This document shows, piece by piece, positions 34,740 through 43,480 of a DNA stretch of 62,028 nucleotides (position 1 is the stretch's first letter; every line of letters starts with the position of its first letter). A program made the translations under genes and the position numbers. The DNA comes from Natrarchaeobius oligotrophus. GTDB taxonomy: Archaea; Halobacteriota; Halobacteria; Halobacteriales; Natrialbaceae. The stretch spans positions 1 to 62,028 of the forward strand of contig NZ_REFZ01000019.1 of assembly GCF_003841465.1 (NCBI RefSeq), read 5' to 3'. The notes under the pieces are model-generated. The model searched no databases. It saw only the letters and a program-made list of their open reading frames with translations, and had not been told where the DNA came from.

Positions 34740-35261
34740 TCAGCTAATCAGTCGCTGACAGCTTCCGCAGAGAAACTCCTCTTTGATGTCGACCTCCCTC
34801 ACCGTCGGCGAGAAGTTCATCACGCAGCGGTTGTTGTCGCAGTGTTCGAGGCCGTAGGTGTGGCCGATCTCGTGGACGATCTCCTTGCGGACGCGGTTTT
34901 CGAAGATTTCGCTCGCGCTCTTGTTCGAGAAGCCGCCGTCGCTCGAGGTCTGCAGCCGGTAGGTCGAGACCACGCTTCCGCTGCCGTCGAGGTAAGCCAG
35001 ACCGAAGACGTAGTTTCGACGCCGATAGAAGAGGTCGTGTGGGGTGATGGCGATGTTCTTGTCGCCGCGACCGACGCGCTCTGCGAGCTGGATGAACGTC
35101 TCCGCCGAGTACTGATTTCGACCGGAATCGTACGCGCCGTTTGGAACCGACTGCGAGTCGTTGATCGAAACCTCGCAGTCGTAGACCGACCGCAACGCCG
35201 AGGAGGCCGCCCGCTTGACCTCCGCGGGGACGTTGCCGACCGGCACGATGTCGACGAGCAT
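34740..35261 (-). CDS. amzA: Archaemetzincin
   Basis: This 173-residue metzincin protease of family M54 carries the catalytic zinc motif HEIGHTYGLEH (H130, E131, H134, H140), followed by the structural-zinc cysteines C141, C146 (with the Met-turn-like CVMNF) and C165/C168 in CGSCQRL, exactly the archaemetzincin pattern. It is cytoplasmic, with no signal peptide. The TATA element (GTTTATAGC in the gene's direction, near 35288) lies 27 bases from the ATG; the same AT-rich site may also serve the divergent UPF0146 gene. The substrate is unknown. Confidence 0.93.
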   Translation of the reverse strand: MLVDIVPVGNVPAEVKRAASSALRSVYDCEVSINDSQSVPNGAYDSGRNQYSAETFIQLAERVGRGDKNIAITPHDLFYRRRNYVFGLAYLDGSGSVVSTYRLQTSSDGGFSNKSASEIFENRVRKEIVHEIGHTYGLEHCDNNRCVMNFSPTVREVDIKEEFLCGSCQRLIS

Positions 35262-35330
35262 AGCAAGGGCTATGGTCGCGGACGCTATAAACGTCCCGCC
35301 GTGTCCCACTCTCGCCGGAACGCACCGCCA

Positions 35331-35714
35331 ATGCTCGAGTTCCTCCTCGAGTACGACCGCGTCGTCGAGGTCGGCGTCGGTCGGCGAACCGACCTGGCGG
35401 CGGCGCTCGTCGCGAGCGGCGTCGACGTCACCGCGACCGACGTCCACCGACGCGACGTCCCCGACGGCGTCCGGTTCGTCCGCGACGACGTCGTCGATCC
35501 CGACCCGTCGGTGTACGCCGACGCCGACGCCGTCTACGCGCGCAACTTGCCGCCGGAGCTCCACCGGCCGGCGCTCGAGGCGGCTCGAGCCGCCGACGCC
35601 GAGTTCCTGTTTACGACGCTGGGTGGCGATCAACCCGCGGTGCCGGTCGAGCGACGAACGGTTCGGGATGGGACGGTGTACGTGGCACGGACGGATCCGT
35701 CCGGTCGGGAGTGA
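35331..35714 (+). CDS. UPF0146 family protein
   Basis: This 127-residue archaeal protein has a truncated Rossmann-like fold: YDRVVEVGVGRRTDLAAAL resembles a methyltransferase motif I, then GVDVTATDVHRRDVPDG, DADAVYARNLPPELHRPAL and FLFTTLGGDQPAVP. The methyltransferase-like core lacks C-terminal strands, so catalysis is unproven. An in-frame GTG at 35301 is an alternative start; I chose the ATG because the TATA at about 35285-35292 would place the transcript start between the two. It is divergent from archaemetzincin. Confidence 0.8.
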   Translation: MLEFLLEYDRVVEVGVGRRTDLAAALVASGVDVTATDVHRRDVPDGVRFVRDDVVDPDPSVYADADAVYARNLPPELHRPALEAARAADAEFLFTTLGGDQPAVPVERRTVRDGTVYVARTDPSGRE

Positions 35715-35715
35715 A

Positions 35716-35770
35716 GTGGACAGGAGAGCGCGTGAGTCAGGGTGAGACGGACAGGAGAGCGCGTGAGTCG
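35716..35770 (+). repeat. Short direct repeat
   Basis: GGACAGGAGAGCGCGTGAGT occurs twice about 31 bases apart, between the UPF0146 gene and the next promoter. It is probably a slippage duplication; no function is apparent. Confidence 0.6.
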
Positions 35771-35832
35771 AGGGGCGAACGCGCGAGCGAGACGCGAACC
35801 GTTTATCGGGATCCGGAACAGTTCGGATAGCG

Positions 35833-36462
35833 ATGGTCTCGGAGCACGCGTCGTTCGTCCTCGTCGCGGTAGTCGCCGCCGTCGCGCTCGCGACGGTCTT
35901 CGTCGGCATCGGGTACGTGTTCTGGCTCTGTGGCCGGCTCTTTGCCCTCCCGGGCGTCGTCGTTCACGAACTGGCCCACAAAACGGCCTGCGACCTCGCG
36001 GGCGTTCACGTCGCCGAGGTCGTCTACTTTCGACTCGGCGATCCGGCGGGGTACGTCGTCCACGAGCGACCGACGCGCTACAGCGCCTCGTTCGCGATCG
36101 GCGTCGCCCCGTTTCTCGCCAACACCGTCGTCTCGTTCGCGGCGTTTCTCGCCCTCGGGGTACTCGTCTCGCGGATCGGCGATCCTCGAGCGGTCGCCGC
36201 CGAGACGGTCGCCGCCGGCGTCGCGCTCGGCTGGCTCGGCCTCTCGGTCGGGATGGCCGCGTTTCCGAGCACCGGAGACGCGAGCGAACTCTGGAACCGG
36301 TCGCGGTCCGAGTGGCGACGGTCCCCGTCCGTCCTGCTCGGCGTTCCGGTCGTGGCGCTCATCTACGTCGCGAACCTGCTGTCGCGGCTGTGGGCTCACG
36401 TGCTGTACGCGCTCGCGCTCGGAGCGTTCGCGTTCGCCGCCGTCGGCCTCGGTCCGTTCTGA
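35833..36462 (+). CDS. Membrane-embedded M50-like metalloprotease
   Basis: This 209-residue protein has several membrane helices. The first (about 8-30) is followed by the zinc motif HELAH in [20 protein letters not shown], within or next to the second helix, then [16 protein letters not shown]. Further helices span about 80-105, 118-140 and 165-205. The position of HExxH in a hydrophobic segment points to intramembrane proteases related to family M50 or DUF3267. A second conserved Asp/Asn-Pro motif is not obvious. TATA-like CGTTTATCG lies about 31 bases before the ATG. Confidence 0.7.
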   Translation: MVSEHASFVLVAVVAAVALATVFVGIGYVFWLCGRLFALPGVVVHELAHKTACDLAGVHVAEVVYFRLGDPAGYVVHERPTRYSASFAIGVAPFLANTVVSFAAFLALGVLVSRIGDPRAVAAETVAAGVALGWLGLSVGMAAFPSTGDASELWNRSRSEWRRSPSVLLGVPVVALIYVANLLSRLWAHVLYALALGAFAFAAVGLGPF

Positions 36463-36527
36463 ACGCCGTCGGTCCGTTCCGATCCGAATTCGACCGCTTT
36501 TATCACCTGCGGGCCGTTTGGGGGAGT

Positions 36528-37403
36528 ATGAACGCAGACGCCGTCGTGCTCGACGTCGACGGCGTGCTCGTCGACGTCGCCGGCTCCTACCGCCGGGCGA
36601 TCCTCGAGTCGATCGAGCGCGTCTACGATCGGACGATCCGCAGGGAAGACATCCAGCAGTTCAAGAACGCGGGCGGGTTCAACAACGACTGGGAACTGAC
36701 GTACGCGGCCGCGCTGTACGTGCTCGCGACCGCGGAAGGCTACGGCGAGTCGATCGACGAGTTCACCGACGCGATCGCCGCCGAAGGCGGGGGACTCGAG
36801 GCGGCCGAGACCGTCGTCCGGAACGGACTCGGCGCGCGGGCGACCCAGCGCGTGCTCGAGCGGTGGGATCGCGAGCGTCTCCGGGACGTCTTCCAGCAGC
36901 TGTATCTCGGTGCGGAGCTCTACCGCGGGATCGAGGGCGGCGAGCCGGACCTCGAGACGCGCGGGTTCATCCACGACGAGCCGGTGTTGCTCGAGGCCGA
37001 AACGCGCGACCTCCTCCTCGAGAACTACGACGTCGGGATCCTGACCGGACGGCCGGAGGCCGAGGCGGGGATCGCTCTCGATCGCGTCTCGCTCGAGGCG
37101 GAGCTGCCGCTCGACCACCGGTTCACGATGGACGACTGGGAGGAAGGGAAACCGCATCCGAAGGCGCTGACGACGCTCGCCGAGCGGTTCGACGCCGAGA
37201 CGGTCGTTTTCGTGGGCGACACCCTCGACGACGTCCGGACGGCGGTCAACGCGAGCGAGGTCGACCCGGGCCGAACGTACCACGGCGTCGGCGTCCTGAC
37301 CGGCGGACTCACGGGCGAGGAGGGCCGGGAGACGTTCGCCGCCGACGGCGCGACGACGGTGCTGGAATCGGTGAACGAGCTGCCGGACGCGCTCGCGGAG
37401 TGA
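36528..37403 (+). CDS. HAD-superfamily phosphatase (subfamily IA)
   Basis: This 291-residue hydrolase shows HAD motif [17 protein letters not shown] (nucleophile D9, acid D11), motif [13 protein letters not shown], the lysine in [10 protein letters not shown] and motif [20 protein letters not shown] large helical cap (residues 25-160) includes [16 protein letters not shown], characteristic of a family grouped as TIGR01548. The substrate is unknown; a small phosphorylated metabolite is likely. TATA CTTTTATC about 29 bases upstream supports a leaderless ATG. Confidence 0.87.
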   Translation: MNADAVVLDVDGVLVDVAGSYRRAILESIERVYDRTIRREDIQQFKNAGGFNNDWELTYAAALYVLATAEGYGESIDEFTDAIAAEGGGLEAAETVVRNGLGARATQRVLERWDRERLRDVFQQLYLGAELYRGIEGGEPDLETRGFIHDEPVLLEAETRDLLLENYDVGILTGRPEAEAGIALDRVSLEAELPLDHRFTMDDWEEGKPHPKALTTLAERFDAETVVFVGDTLDDVRTAVNASEVDPGRTYHGVGVLTGGLTGEEGRETFAADGATTVLESVNELPDALAE

Positions 37404-37421
37404 CGGAGCCACCGCGCAGCG

Positions 37422-38207
37422 CTAGCTCCGGAGCAAGCCGCCGTCGATCGCCAGCTGAGCGCCGTTGACGTAGCTCGAGCGGGGACTCGAGAGGAAGGCG
37501 ACAGCCTCGCCGAGTTCGCGCGGCTCGCCGATGCGATCCATCGGGATGTCGTCCGCGAGCTCCGCCAGCCCCTCGTCGTAGTCGTCGTAGACGCCGGCGT
37601 CGATGCGCTCGTCGACGAGCGCCTCGATGCGCGGCGTCTCGATCGTTCCCGGCAACACCGCGTTCGCCCTGATCTCGGGGGCGAACTCCCGCGAAACGGT
37701 CTTGACGAGACCGATCACCGCCCGTCGAACCGCGTTCGACAGCAACAACCCGTCGGCCACCTCTCGGACCGTCCGGGAGGTGATACACGTGATCGTCCCG
37801 CGGTCGGACTCGAGCAGGTGCGGGTGGGCCTCCTCGATCGCCCAGACGACGCCCATCACGAGCACGTCGTACGCCCGGTACCAGTCCTGTTCGTCGGTCT
37901 CGAGGAACGTCGCGCTCGGCGGCCCGCCGGCGGAGGTGACCAGGTGATCGAGGCCGCCGAAGGCGTCGACGGTCTCGGTGACGAGCCGCGAGACGTCGTC
38001 GGGATCCGTGACGTCCGCCTGCAGGGCGAGCACCTCGCCGTCGCCGGTTTCGGCGAGCTCCGCTCGGGCCGCCTCGAGGCGATCTTCCGTTCGACCGCAG
38101 ATCGTGACGTTCGCGTCCTCCGCCGCCAGCGCGCGGGCGCTCGCGAGTCCGAGCCCGCTCGAGGAGGCGGTGACCAGCCCAGCGTCGCCGTCGAGTTCGA
38201 GGTCCAT
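37422..38207 (-). CDS. Short-chain dehydrogenase/reductase with altered active site
   Basis: This 261-residue SDR-fold protein has a cofactor loop TASSSGLG (residues 13-20) in place of TGxxxGxG. The SAGG strand and the usual C-terminal AVAFLSSPRSSYVNGAQLAIDGG are intact. The catalytic serine is S144 in CITSRTV, but the YxxxK pair at 157/161 is replaced by Ser and Arg (SNAVR). It matches a known subgroup of FabG-like SDRs with a non-canonical tetrad, so the reaction cannot be inferred. It is the last gene before a convergent HAD gene (18-bp gap). Confidence 0.85.
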   Translation of the reverse strand: MDLELDGDAGLVTASSSGLGLASARALAAEDANVTICGRTEDRLEAARAELAETGDGEVLALQADVTDPDDVSRLVTETVDAFGGLDHLVTSAGGPPSATFLETDEQDWYRAYDVLVMGVVWAIEEAHPHLLESDRGTITCITSRTVREVADGLLLSNAVRRAVIGLVKTVSREFAPEIRANAVLPGTIETPRIEALVDERIDAGVYDDYDEGLAELADDIPMDRIGEPRELGEAVAFLSSPRSSYVNGAQLAIDGGLLRS

Positions 38208-38350
38208 GATGGGCTCGACGGCACCGAGAACCAAATCTTCGGGGGGCGGTTTCGAGGGGACCGATGATCGGGACGATCTCTCGTGTCCCGAGCGAGTTCG
38301 GGCTACGCTCGCCGTCTTCGACGGCTTCGAAGTCGGCGACTGCGACGCCG

Positions 38351-38809
38351 TCACTCCTGGTGGCGAACGCGAACCATGCCGTCCGACGTCACGCCGACGA
38401 TCAGCGGGATCGCGACCTCGCGTCCGGAGACGGCCGATCCCGCGGCGTCGCTGACGACTTTCATCAGGTCCGGGGCGGTGTAGTCGACCTTGACGCCGGC
38501 CTCGTCGCAGGCCTCGTAGACGAGCTGGGGGACGTCGTAGAGGTCGGTCCCCTCCGGGACGCGGACGCGAACCGGCGCTCGCAGCGCCTCGGCGAACGCG
38601 ACCGTCTCGCGAGCCTTCTCGAGGTTCTCGCGGGCGCTGGCCTCGACGGAGGAGACGTTCGCCCGGGAGGTTCCGAGCGCGTCCGCGATGTCGGCCTGTG
38701 AGACGTCGCGTTCGCGTAGCGCGAGCACCTGGGCCTGCCGGTGTGTCAGCACGCTCGTCTCCGCGTCGAAGCCGATCTCCTGGAGCAACTCCTCGATCTC
38801 GTCGATCAC
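38351..38809 (-). CDS. Tfx family DNA-binding regulator
   Basis: This is a 152-residue archaeal transcription factor. The N-terminal helix-turn-helix (residues 18-60: SVLTHRQAQVLALRERDVSQADIADALGTSRANVSSVE) matches Tfx, which in methanogens was proposed to control the molybdenum formylmethanofuran dehydrogenase operon. The C-terminal domain (75-152) is a small alpha/beta ligand domain. The neighbouring divergent moeA gene makes a molybdenum-cofactor link attractive here too. It starts at GTG 38809 with GGAGG about 9 bases upstream, inside an 18-codon upstream ORF that overlaps the start. Confidence 0.85.
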   Translation of the reverse strand: MIDEIEELLQEIGFDAETSVLTHRQAQVLALRERDVSQADIADALGTSRANVSSVEASARENLEKARETVAFAEALRAPVRVRVPEGTDLYDVPQLVYEACDEAGVKVDYTAPDLMKVVSDAAGSAVSGREVAIPLIVGVTSDGMVRVRHQE

Positions 38810-38862
38810 GCGGATCGCCTCCGGCCGGAAGCGAGCGGGGTGGTTCGGACTCGCGTGTTCAT
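38806..38862 (-). CDS. Candidate 18-codon upstream ORF coupled by GTGA
   Basis: The frame MNTRVRTTPLASGRRRSA starts at ATG 38862 and stops with TGA 38808-38806, overlapping the GTG start of tfx (38809-38807). It contains the GGAGG that would serve the tfx start. A TATA-like GCTTTGATC centred near 38890 is 28 bases before the ATG, fitting a leaderless upstream ORF. Confidence 0.45.
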   Translation of the reverse strand: MNTRVRTTPLASGRRRSA

Positions 38863-38998
38863 ACGTCGACAGTATCCGGAGGAGGGATCAAAGCTTCCCC
38901 GGTCCGTTCGCCGATTCGACGATCCGAAAACCGTGAGTCGTCCCCGAACCGCGGGCCGACGTGGCCGACGTTTTTACGCTCCCGCCCGAAGTGGCGGT

Positions 38999-40963
38999 AT
39001 GGACCGAAAGGAGTTTCGCGACCTCGCTCCCCCGGCGGAGGCACACGAGGCCATCGCGTCGCTGTCGCTCGAGGCCGGGATCGAGCGCGTCTCGCTCGAG
39101 GACGCCCGCGGACGGGTGCTCGTCGCCCGCCTCGACGCCGAACTCGACGTGCCCGGCTTCGACAGGGCCACGCTCGACGGCTACGCCCTGCGGGCGCGGG
39201 ACACGTTCAGCGCGGACGAAGCCGATCCCGCGCGGCTCGCGGTCGTCGGCGAGGTTCACGCCGGCGAGGAGCCCGCGGTCGAACTCGAGGGGGGTCAGGC
39301 CGTCGAGATCTCGACGGGCGCGGTGATGCCCCGCGGCGCGGACGCGATGGCTCCGGTCGAACGAACCGACGACGACGGCGACGACGTCCTGGTTCGGACG
39401 AGCGTCGCGCCCGGCGACAACGTCATGTTCGCCGGTGCCGACGTCGCCGCGGGCGAGCGCGCGCTCGGGCCCGGAACGACGATCACGCCGCGGGACGTCG
39501 GGCTCCTGTCGGCGCTCGGGATCGACGAGGTTCCCGTTCGCAAGCGCCCCCGCGTCGGCATCGTCTCGACGGGCGACGAACTCGTCCGCCCCGGCGAGGA
39601 CGTCGACAGCGCCCGCGGGGAGATCTACGACGTCAACAGCTACACGATCGCGGCGGGCGTCGAGGACGCGGGGGGCGAGGCCGTCCTCTACCCGCACGCT
39701 GGCGACGACCGCGAGGAGATGGAACGGATTCTCCGGGAGGCCGCGAGCGAGTGCGACCTCGTGCTCTCGTCCGGTTCGACCAGCGCGAGCGCGGTCGACG
39801 TGATCTACCGCGTGATCGAGGAGGGCGGCGAACTGTTGCTCCACGGCGTGCGCGTCAAACCCGGAAAGCCGATGCTCGTGGGCCGGCTCGAGGACTCGGC
39901 GTACGTCGGCCTCCCCGGCTACCCCGTCTCCGCGATGATGGTCTTTCGAACGTTCGTCGCGCCGGCGATCAGGGAAGCCGCCGGCGTTCCCGAGCCGGAG
40001 GCGGCGACCGTCACCGGGCGGCTGGCGCGTCGCGAACGCTACGGCGAGGGTCGACTTCGCCTCATGCCCGTCGGGCTCGTCGAGCCAGGACCGCCTTCGA
40101 CGGCCTCGAGCGGCGGTGATAGAGCCGACGGCGACGGAGCGGCGACCCCCGACGCCGACACGGAACGCGCGCCGCTCGTCTACCCCGTCGACAAGGGCAG
40201 CGGCGCGACGACGAGCCTCGCGGAGGCCGACGGCGTCGTCGAGGTGCCGCCGGACGTCGACTACCTCGAGGCGGGCGAACCCGTCGACGTCCGGCTCTTC
40301 TCGCCCGACGTTCGTCCGCCGTCGGTACTCGGCGTCGGCGAGGACGATCCGACCGTGAACCGACTGCTCGATCGCCTCGAGAACCCGCGGTACCTCTCGG
40401 TCGGATCTCGGCCGGCGCTCCGGCGGCTGCGCGAGGGCGTCCCGGACGTCGCGGTCGTCGCCGGCCCGCTCGGCGACGACGCCGGGGAGATCGCCGTCTC
40501 CGTCCCGGGAACCGACTCGGACGCGGGCGAGCCGGTCGATCTCGGGAGCTGGGAACGCGAGTGGGGACTGCTCGTCCGTCCCGGCAATCCGGACGACGTC
40601 GACGGTGTGGCCGCCCTGATCGACCGCGACCTCCGGTTCGTCAACCGGACGACCGACTCCGGACTGCGCACGAGTCTGGACCGAACGCTCGCGGACCGGG
40701 CGGCCGAGCGGGACACCGACCGGCGCGACCTCGAGCGGTCGATCGACGGCTACGACGTCGGGCTGCGCGCCCACGAGAGTCCCGCCCGGCGAGTGCTGGC
40801 GGGCGAGGCGGACGCGGGACTCGGGCTCGCGGAAACCGCGGACAGGCTCGAACTCGAGTTCGTCCCGCTCGGTCGACAGCTCGTTCGGCTGCTGGCCAAC
40901 CCGGACCGCGTCGACAGAGACGGCGTCCGCCACCTCGAGCGGGCCCTGGCCGACGACGCGTAG
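38999..40963 (+). CDS. moeA: MoeA-type molybdopterin molybdenumtransferase fused to a PBP-like domain
   Basis: In this 654-residue protein, residues 1-410 are MoeA, which inserts molybdate into adenylylated molybdopterin. Visible are VPGFDRATLDGYALRA, STGAVMPRGADAMAPVE, the MPT-binding domain VGIVSTGDELVRPGE and LVLSSGSTSASAVDVIY, and GLPGYPVSAMMVFRTFVAP. From about 445 on there is a periplasmic-binding-protein-like (PBP_like, LysR-substrate type) domain (PRYLSVGSRPALRRLREGVPDVAVVAG; GYDVGLRAHESPARRVLAGEADAGLGLAE). This fusion is common in archaea and may sense molybdate or tungstate. TATA CGTTTTTACG lies 26 bases before the ATG. Confidence 0.93.
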   Translation: MDRKEFRDLAPPAEAHEAIASLSLEAGIERVSLEDARGRVLVARLDAELDVPGFDRATLDGYALRARDTFSADEADPARLAVVGEVHAGEEPAVELEGGQAVEISTGAVMPRGADAMAPVERTDDDGDDVLVRTSVAPGDNVMFAGADVAAGERALGPGTTITPRDVGLLSALGIDEVPVRKRPRVGIVSTGDELVRPGEDVDSARGEIYDVNSYTIAAGVEDAGGEAVLYPHAGDDREEMERILREAASECDLVLSSGSTSASAVDVIYRVIEEGGELLLHGVRVKPGKPMLVGRLEDSAYVGLPGYPVSAMMVFRTFVAPAIREAAGVPEPEAATVTGRLARRERYGEGRLRLMPVGLVEPGPPSTASSGGDRADGDGAATPDADTERAPLVYPVDKGSGATTSLAEADGVVEVPPDVDYLEAGEPVDVRLFSPDVRPPSVLGVGEDDPTVNRLLDRLENPRYLSVGSRPALRRLREGVPDVAVVAGPLGDDAGEIAVSVPGTDSDAGEPVDLGSWEREWGLLVRPGNPDDVDGVAALIDRDLRFVNRTTDSGLRTSLDRTLADRAAERDTDRRDLERSIDGYDVGLRAHESPARRVLAGEADAGLGLAETADRLELEFVPLGRQLVRLLANPDRVDRDGVRHLERALADDA

Positions 40964-41046
40964 TTCGGCGCGACGAACGTCAGATTTCGCGACGGTCAGG
41001 ATCGTCTGAACAGCGGTTTTTAGGGTGCGACGGTGTACGTGCCGTG

Positions 41047-41706
41047 ATGTCGACGATAGCCGAACTCCGGTTCCCAGTTCCGGACACGACACTCGAGACG
41101 GCGTTCGAGCACGCTCCCGACGCGACGTTCGAACTGGAGTCGTCGGTGTCGAAGACTCGCCCCTGTCTCTGGGTCGCGGGCGTCGATCGCGACCGGACGG
41201 CGTCGGCGTTCGAGGCGGACCCGACCGTCGAGGCGTACGAACTCGTCGTCGAGACGCAGTCTCGGCTGTTATTCGACGTGCGGTTCGCCGACGGTTCCGG
41301 AATCGATCAGTTGTGCGATCCGCTGCTCGTCGACGGCGGGTCGCTGCTCGAGGCCTGGGCGTCCGACGGCTGGTGGCAGGTACGCGTCCGGTTTCCCGAC
41401 CGCGACGCGCTCTGTAACGCGTACGATCGGCTCGTCGACCGCGACGTCAACGCGGACCTCCGACGGGTGACCGACGTCTCCGAGACCGCCGACCCCGACA
41501 CGCGGCTGACCCCACAGCAACGCGAGGCGCTCGAGGCCGCACTCGAGTACGGCTACTTCGAGATTCCCCGGCGCATCTCCATGGAGGAGCTGGCCGCGGA
41601 ACTCGGCATCTCCCACCAGGCGCTGTCCGAACGGTTCCGGCGGGCCTACGAGACGCTCGTCGACGAGGAGCTACAGCCGGCCGGCGAGCGCTCGACGGCC
41701 GAGTGA
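41047..41706 (+). CDS. Bat-type helix-turn-helix regulator
   Basis: This 219-residue protein has a C-terminal HTH_10 domain typical of bacterioopsin activator (Bat)-like regulators: LTPQQREALEAALEYGYFEIPRRISMEELAAELGISHQALSERFRRAYETLV. The N-terminal 150 residues form the beta-rich Bat-like ligand or GAF-related domain seen in these factors. No membrane segment is present. TATA-like GGTTTTTAGG (about 41013-41021) is 30 bases upstream of the ATG, so transcription is probably leaderless. The target genes are unknown. Confidence 0.87.
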   Translation: MSTIAELRFPVPDTTLETAFEHAPDATFELESSVSKTRPCLWVAGVDRDRTASAFEADPTVEAYELVVETQSRLLFDVRFADGSGIDQLCDPLLVDGGSLLEAWASDGWWQVRVRFPDRDALCNAYDRLVDRDVNADLRRVTDVSETADPDTRLTPQQREALEAALEYGYFEIPRRISMEELAAELGISHQALSERFRRAYETLVDEELQPAGERSTAE

Positions 41707-41783
41707 GTGCTCGACCGATCTCGAGACGAAACCGCTCGCATTCACGACGGCCGTGCGCACTGTTGGCGTCGGTTTCCGGAGAG

Positions 41784-43025
41784 TCATCCCAGTTCGCACG
41801 TCGCTCCCAGGTCGGGTGCACTCGCGTCGTACCCGTCCGCACGGAGTTCCTCGGCGAACGCCTCGCACCGATCGCCGTGGTTGACCAGCACCGTCTCGTC
41901 TCGATAGCGCTCGAGGAACGAGCGCAGCCCCGTCCGGTCCGCGTGCGCGGAGAAGTCGAACTGTTCGACCCGGGCGCTGACGCGCATCATCCGGCCGTCG
42001 ATCTCGGCGCTGCCGGTCTCGAGGAGGTCCCGGCCGGGCGTCCCCTCGACCTGGTAGCCGGTCATCGCGATCGCATTCGCCGGATGGTCCCGCACCGCGG
42101 GGACGTAGGTCATCGCGGGCCCGCCGTGGAGCATCCCGCTCGTGGTGACGATGACCGTGTTCTGTTCGGCGATGCGCGTGCGCTGGCCGTCGCGGCCGTC
42201 GACGAAGCGGGCGTTGCCCTTCGCCCGTCGGAGGAGGTCCGGATCGCGGAGAAATTTGCGATTCTCCTCGCGCAACAGAAGTTCCGCGACGCGCGTGCCC
42301 ATCCCGTCGACGTAACACTCGAGGTCGTGGCGCTCGCAGATGCACAGCACCTCCTGGGTGCGTCCGATCGCGAACGCGGGGACGACGACGGTGCCGCCCT
42401 CCCAGAGCGTCCGCTCGAGGAGGTCGACGAACGCGCGTTCGATCTCCTCGCGCGGGTCGCGCGTGGTGTCGGCGTACGTGCTCTCACAGATCACCGCGTC
42501 GGCGTCCGGCCTGGCGGTCGTCCCCGACAGCAGCCGCTGCTCTTCGGTGTGAAAGTCGCCGGTGTAGAGCAGTCGCGTCTCCCCGTCGTCGATCAGGACG
42601 TGGGCGCTGCCGGGAACGTGGCCCGCGTCGAAGAAGGTGATCTCGTAGCCGACGGCCTCGAACGGCTCGCGGTAGCCGTGGGTCTCCGAGACCTGCGTGA
42701 GCCGCGCGAGTTCGGCCCGCGTGAACGGGCAGTCGTAGGTTCCCCCGTGGAGTTTCAGCGTGTCGCGAGCCAGCAACATGGCGAGGTCCCGCGTCGGCGG
42801 CGTCCAGTGGACCGGCGGACGGGCGTCGCCCGACAGCAGCGACGGGATCGAGCCGACGTGATCCAGGTGGCCGTGGCTGACGACGACCGCCTCCGGATCG
42901 ACGTCGCCGATCGGAAACGACGGCGGGTTGCCCGAGTCCATCCCGAAATCGAGTAGGAGCCGGCCGTCGACGAGGATCGCGCTTCGGCCGATCTCTCGAG
43001 CCCCGCCGAGAAACTGGACGTCCAT
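41784..43025 (-). CDS. Beta-CASP metallo-beta-lactamase-fold RNase/hydrolase
   Basis: This 413-residue nuclease-type protein has metallo-beta-lactamase motifs GGAREIGRSAILVDG, VVSHGHLDHVGS, AGHVPGSAHVLI and LLYTGDFHTE. The beta-CASP domain follows (VVVPAFAIGRTQEVLCI, TSGMLHGGPAMTYVP, FSAHADRTGLRSFLERY, VLVNHGDRCEAFAEEL). It lacks the N-terminal KH domains of aCPSF1, so it resembles the shorter aCPSF2-like archaeal enzymes involved in RNA processing. The ATG at 43025 opens directly on the first beta strand. Confidence 0.88.
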   Translation of the reverse strand: MDVQFLGGAREIGRSAILVDGRLLLDFGMDSGNPPSFPIGDVDPEAVVVSHGHLDHVGSIPSLLSGDARPPVHWTPPTRDLAMLLARDTLKLHGGTYDCPFTRAELARLTQVSETHGYREPFEAVGYEITFFDAGHVPGSAHVLIDDGETRLLYTGDFHTEEQRLLSGTTARPDADAVICESTYADTTRDPREEIERAFVDLLERTLWEGGTVVVPAFAIGRTQEVLCICERHDLECYVDGMGTRVAELLLREENRKFLRDPDLLRRAKGNARFVDGRDGQRTRIAEQNTVIVTTSGMLHGGPAMTYVPAVRDHPANAIAMTGYQVEGTPGRDLLETGSAEIDGRMMRVSARVEQFDFSAHADRTGLRSFLERYRDETVLVNHGDRCEAFAEELRADGYDASAPDLGATCELG

Positions 43026-43480
43026 TAGGCGACGGATACTCGGTCGTGCCGTTTGACAACGTCGATTGCTCGGCGTTCGAGGCGGAGATTGGCGACCTCG
43101 CGTTTGCCTCTCGCGTCGAAGCCGAGCGCTCACGATCCTCGGTATGAAGCGTCCGACGGCGGTGACCGCTACTGCTTGCCTCGAGTTCGATCCGGATCCG
43201 ACCGCACTGTGGCGGGGCGTCGTCTGCAAAGCGGATCGAACCGGCGACGAACACGAAAACGACGTCACGCTGGAGTTGACAAGGGCGTCCCTGGTCGTTC
43301 GACGTCGACGCGGATCACCGGGACGGCGACGGCAGGTACCAGCTCTCACGGAGTTCGAGCGCTCCCGGCGACGAGCCGACGCAATTCGGGCGATCGGTAC
43401 ACGTCAAGAGGTGGTCACCGAACGTAGCGTGATCGGTTTTTCCGCCCGTCGAACAGTCAGGACGTTTTCCGACGGTTGCG
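43026..43480. other. Intergenic stretch without a confident gene
   Basis: No recognisable family appears on either strand. On the plus strand a GTG at 43047 opens a 33-codon frame (MPFDNVDCSAFEAEIG...) whose TGA overlaps the ATG at 43144 of a longer frame starting MKRPTAVTATACLEFDPDP. Their composition is more protein-like than that of their neighbours, but the second frame turns Arg-rich and runs into the deacylase gene on the other strand. They may be remnants of a decayed gene pair. Confidence 0.4.
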
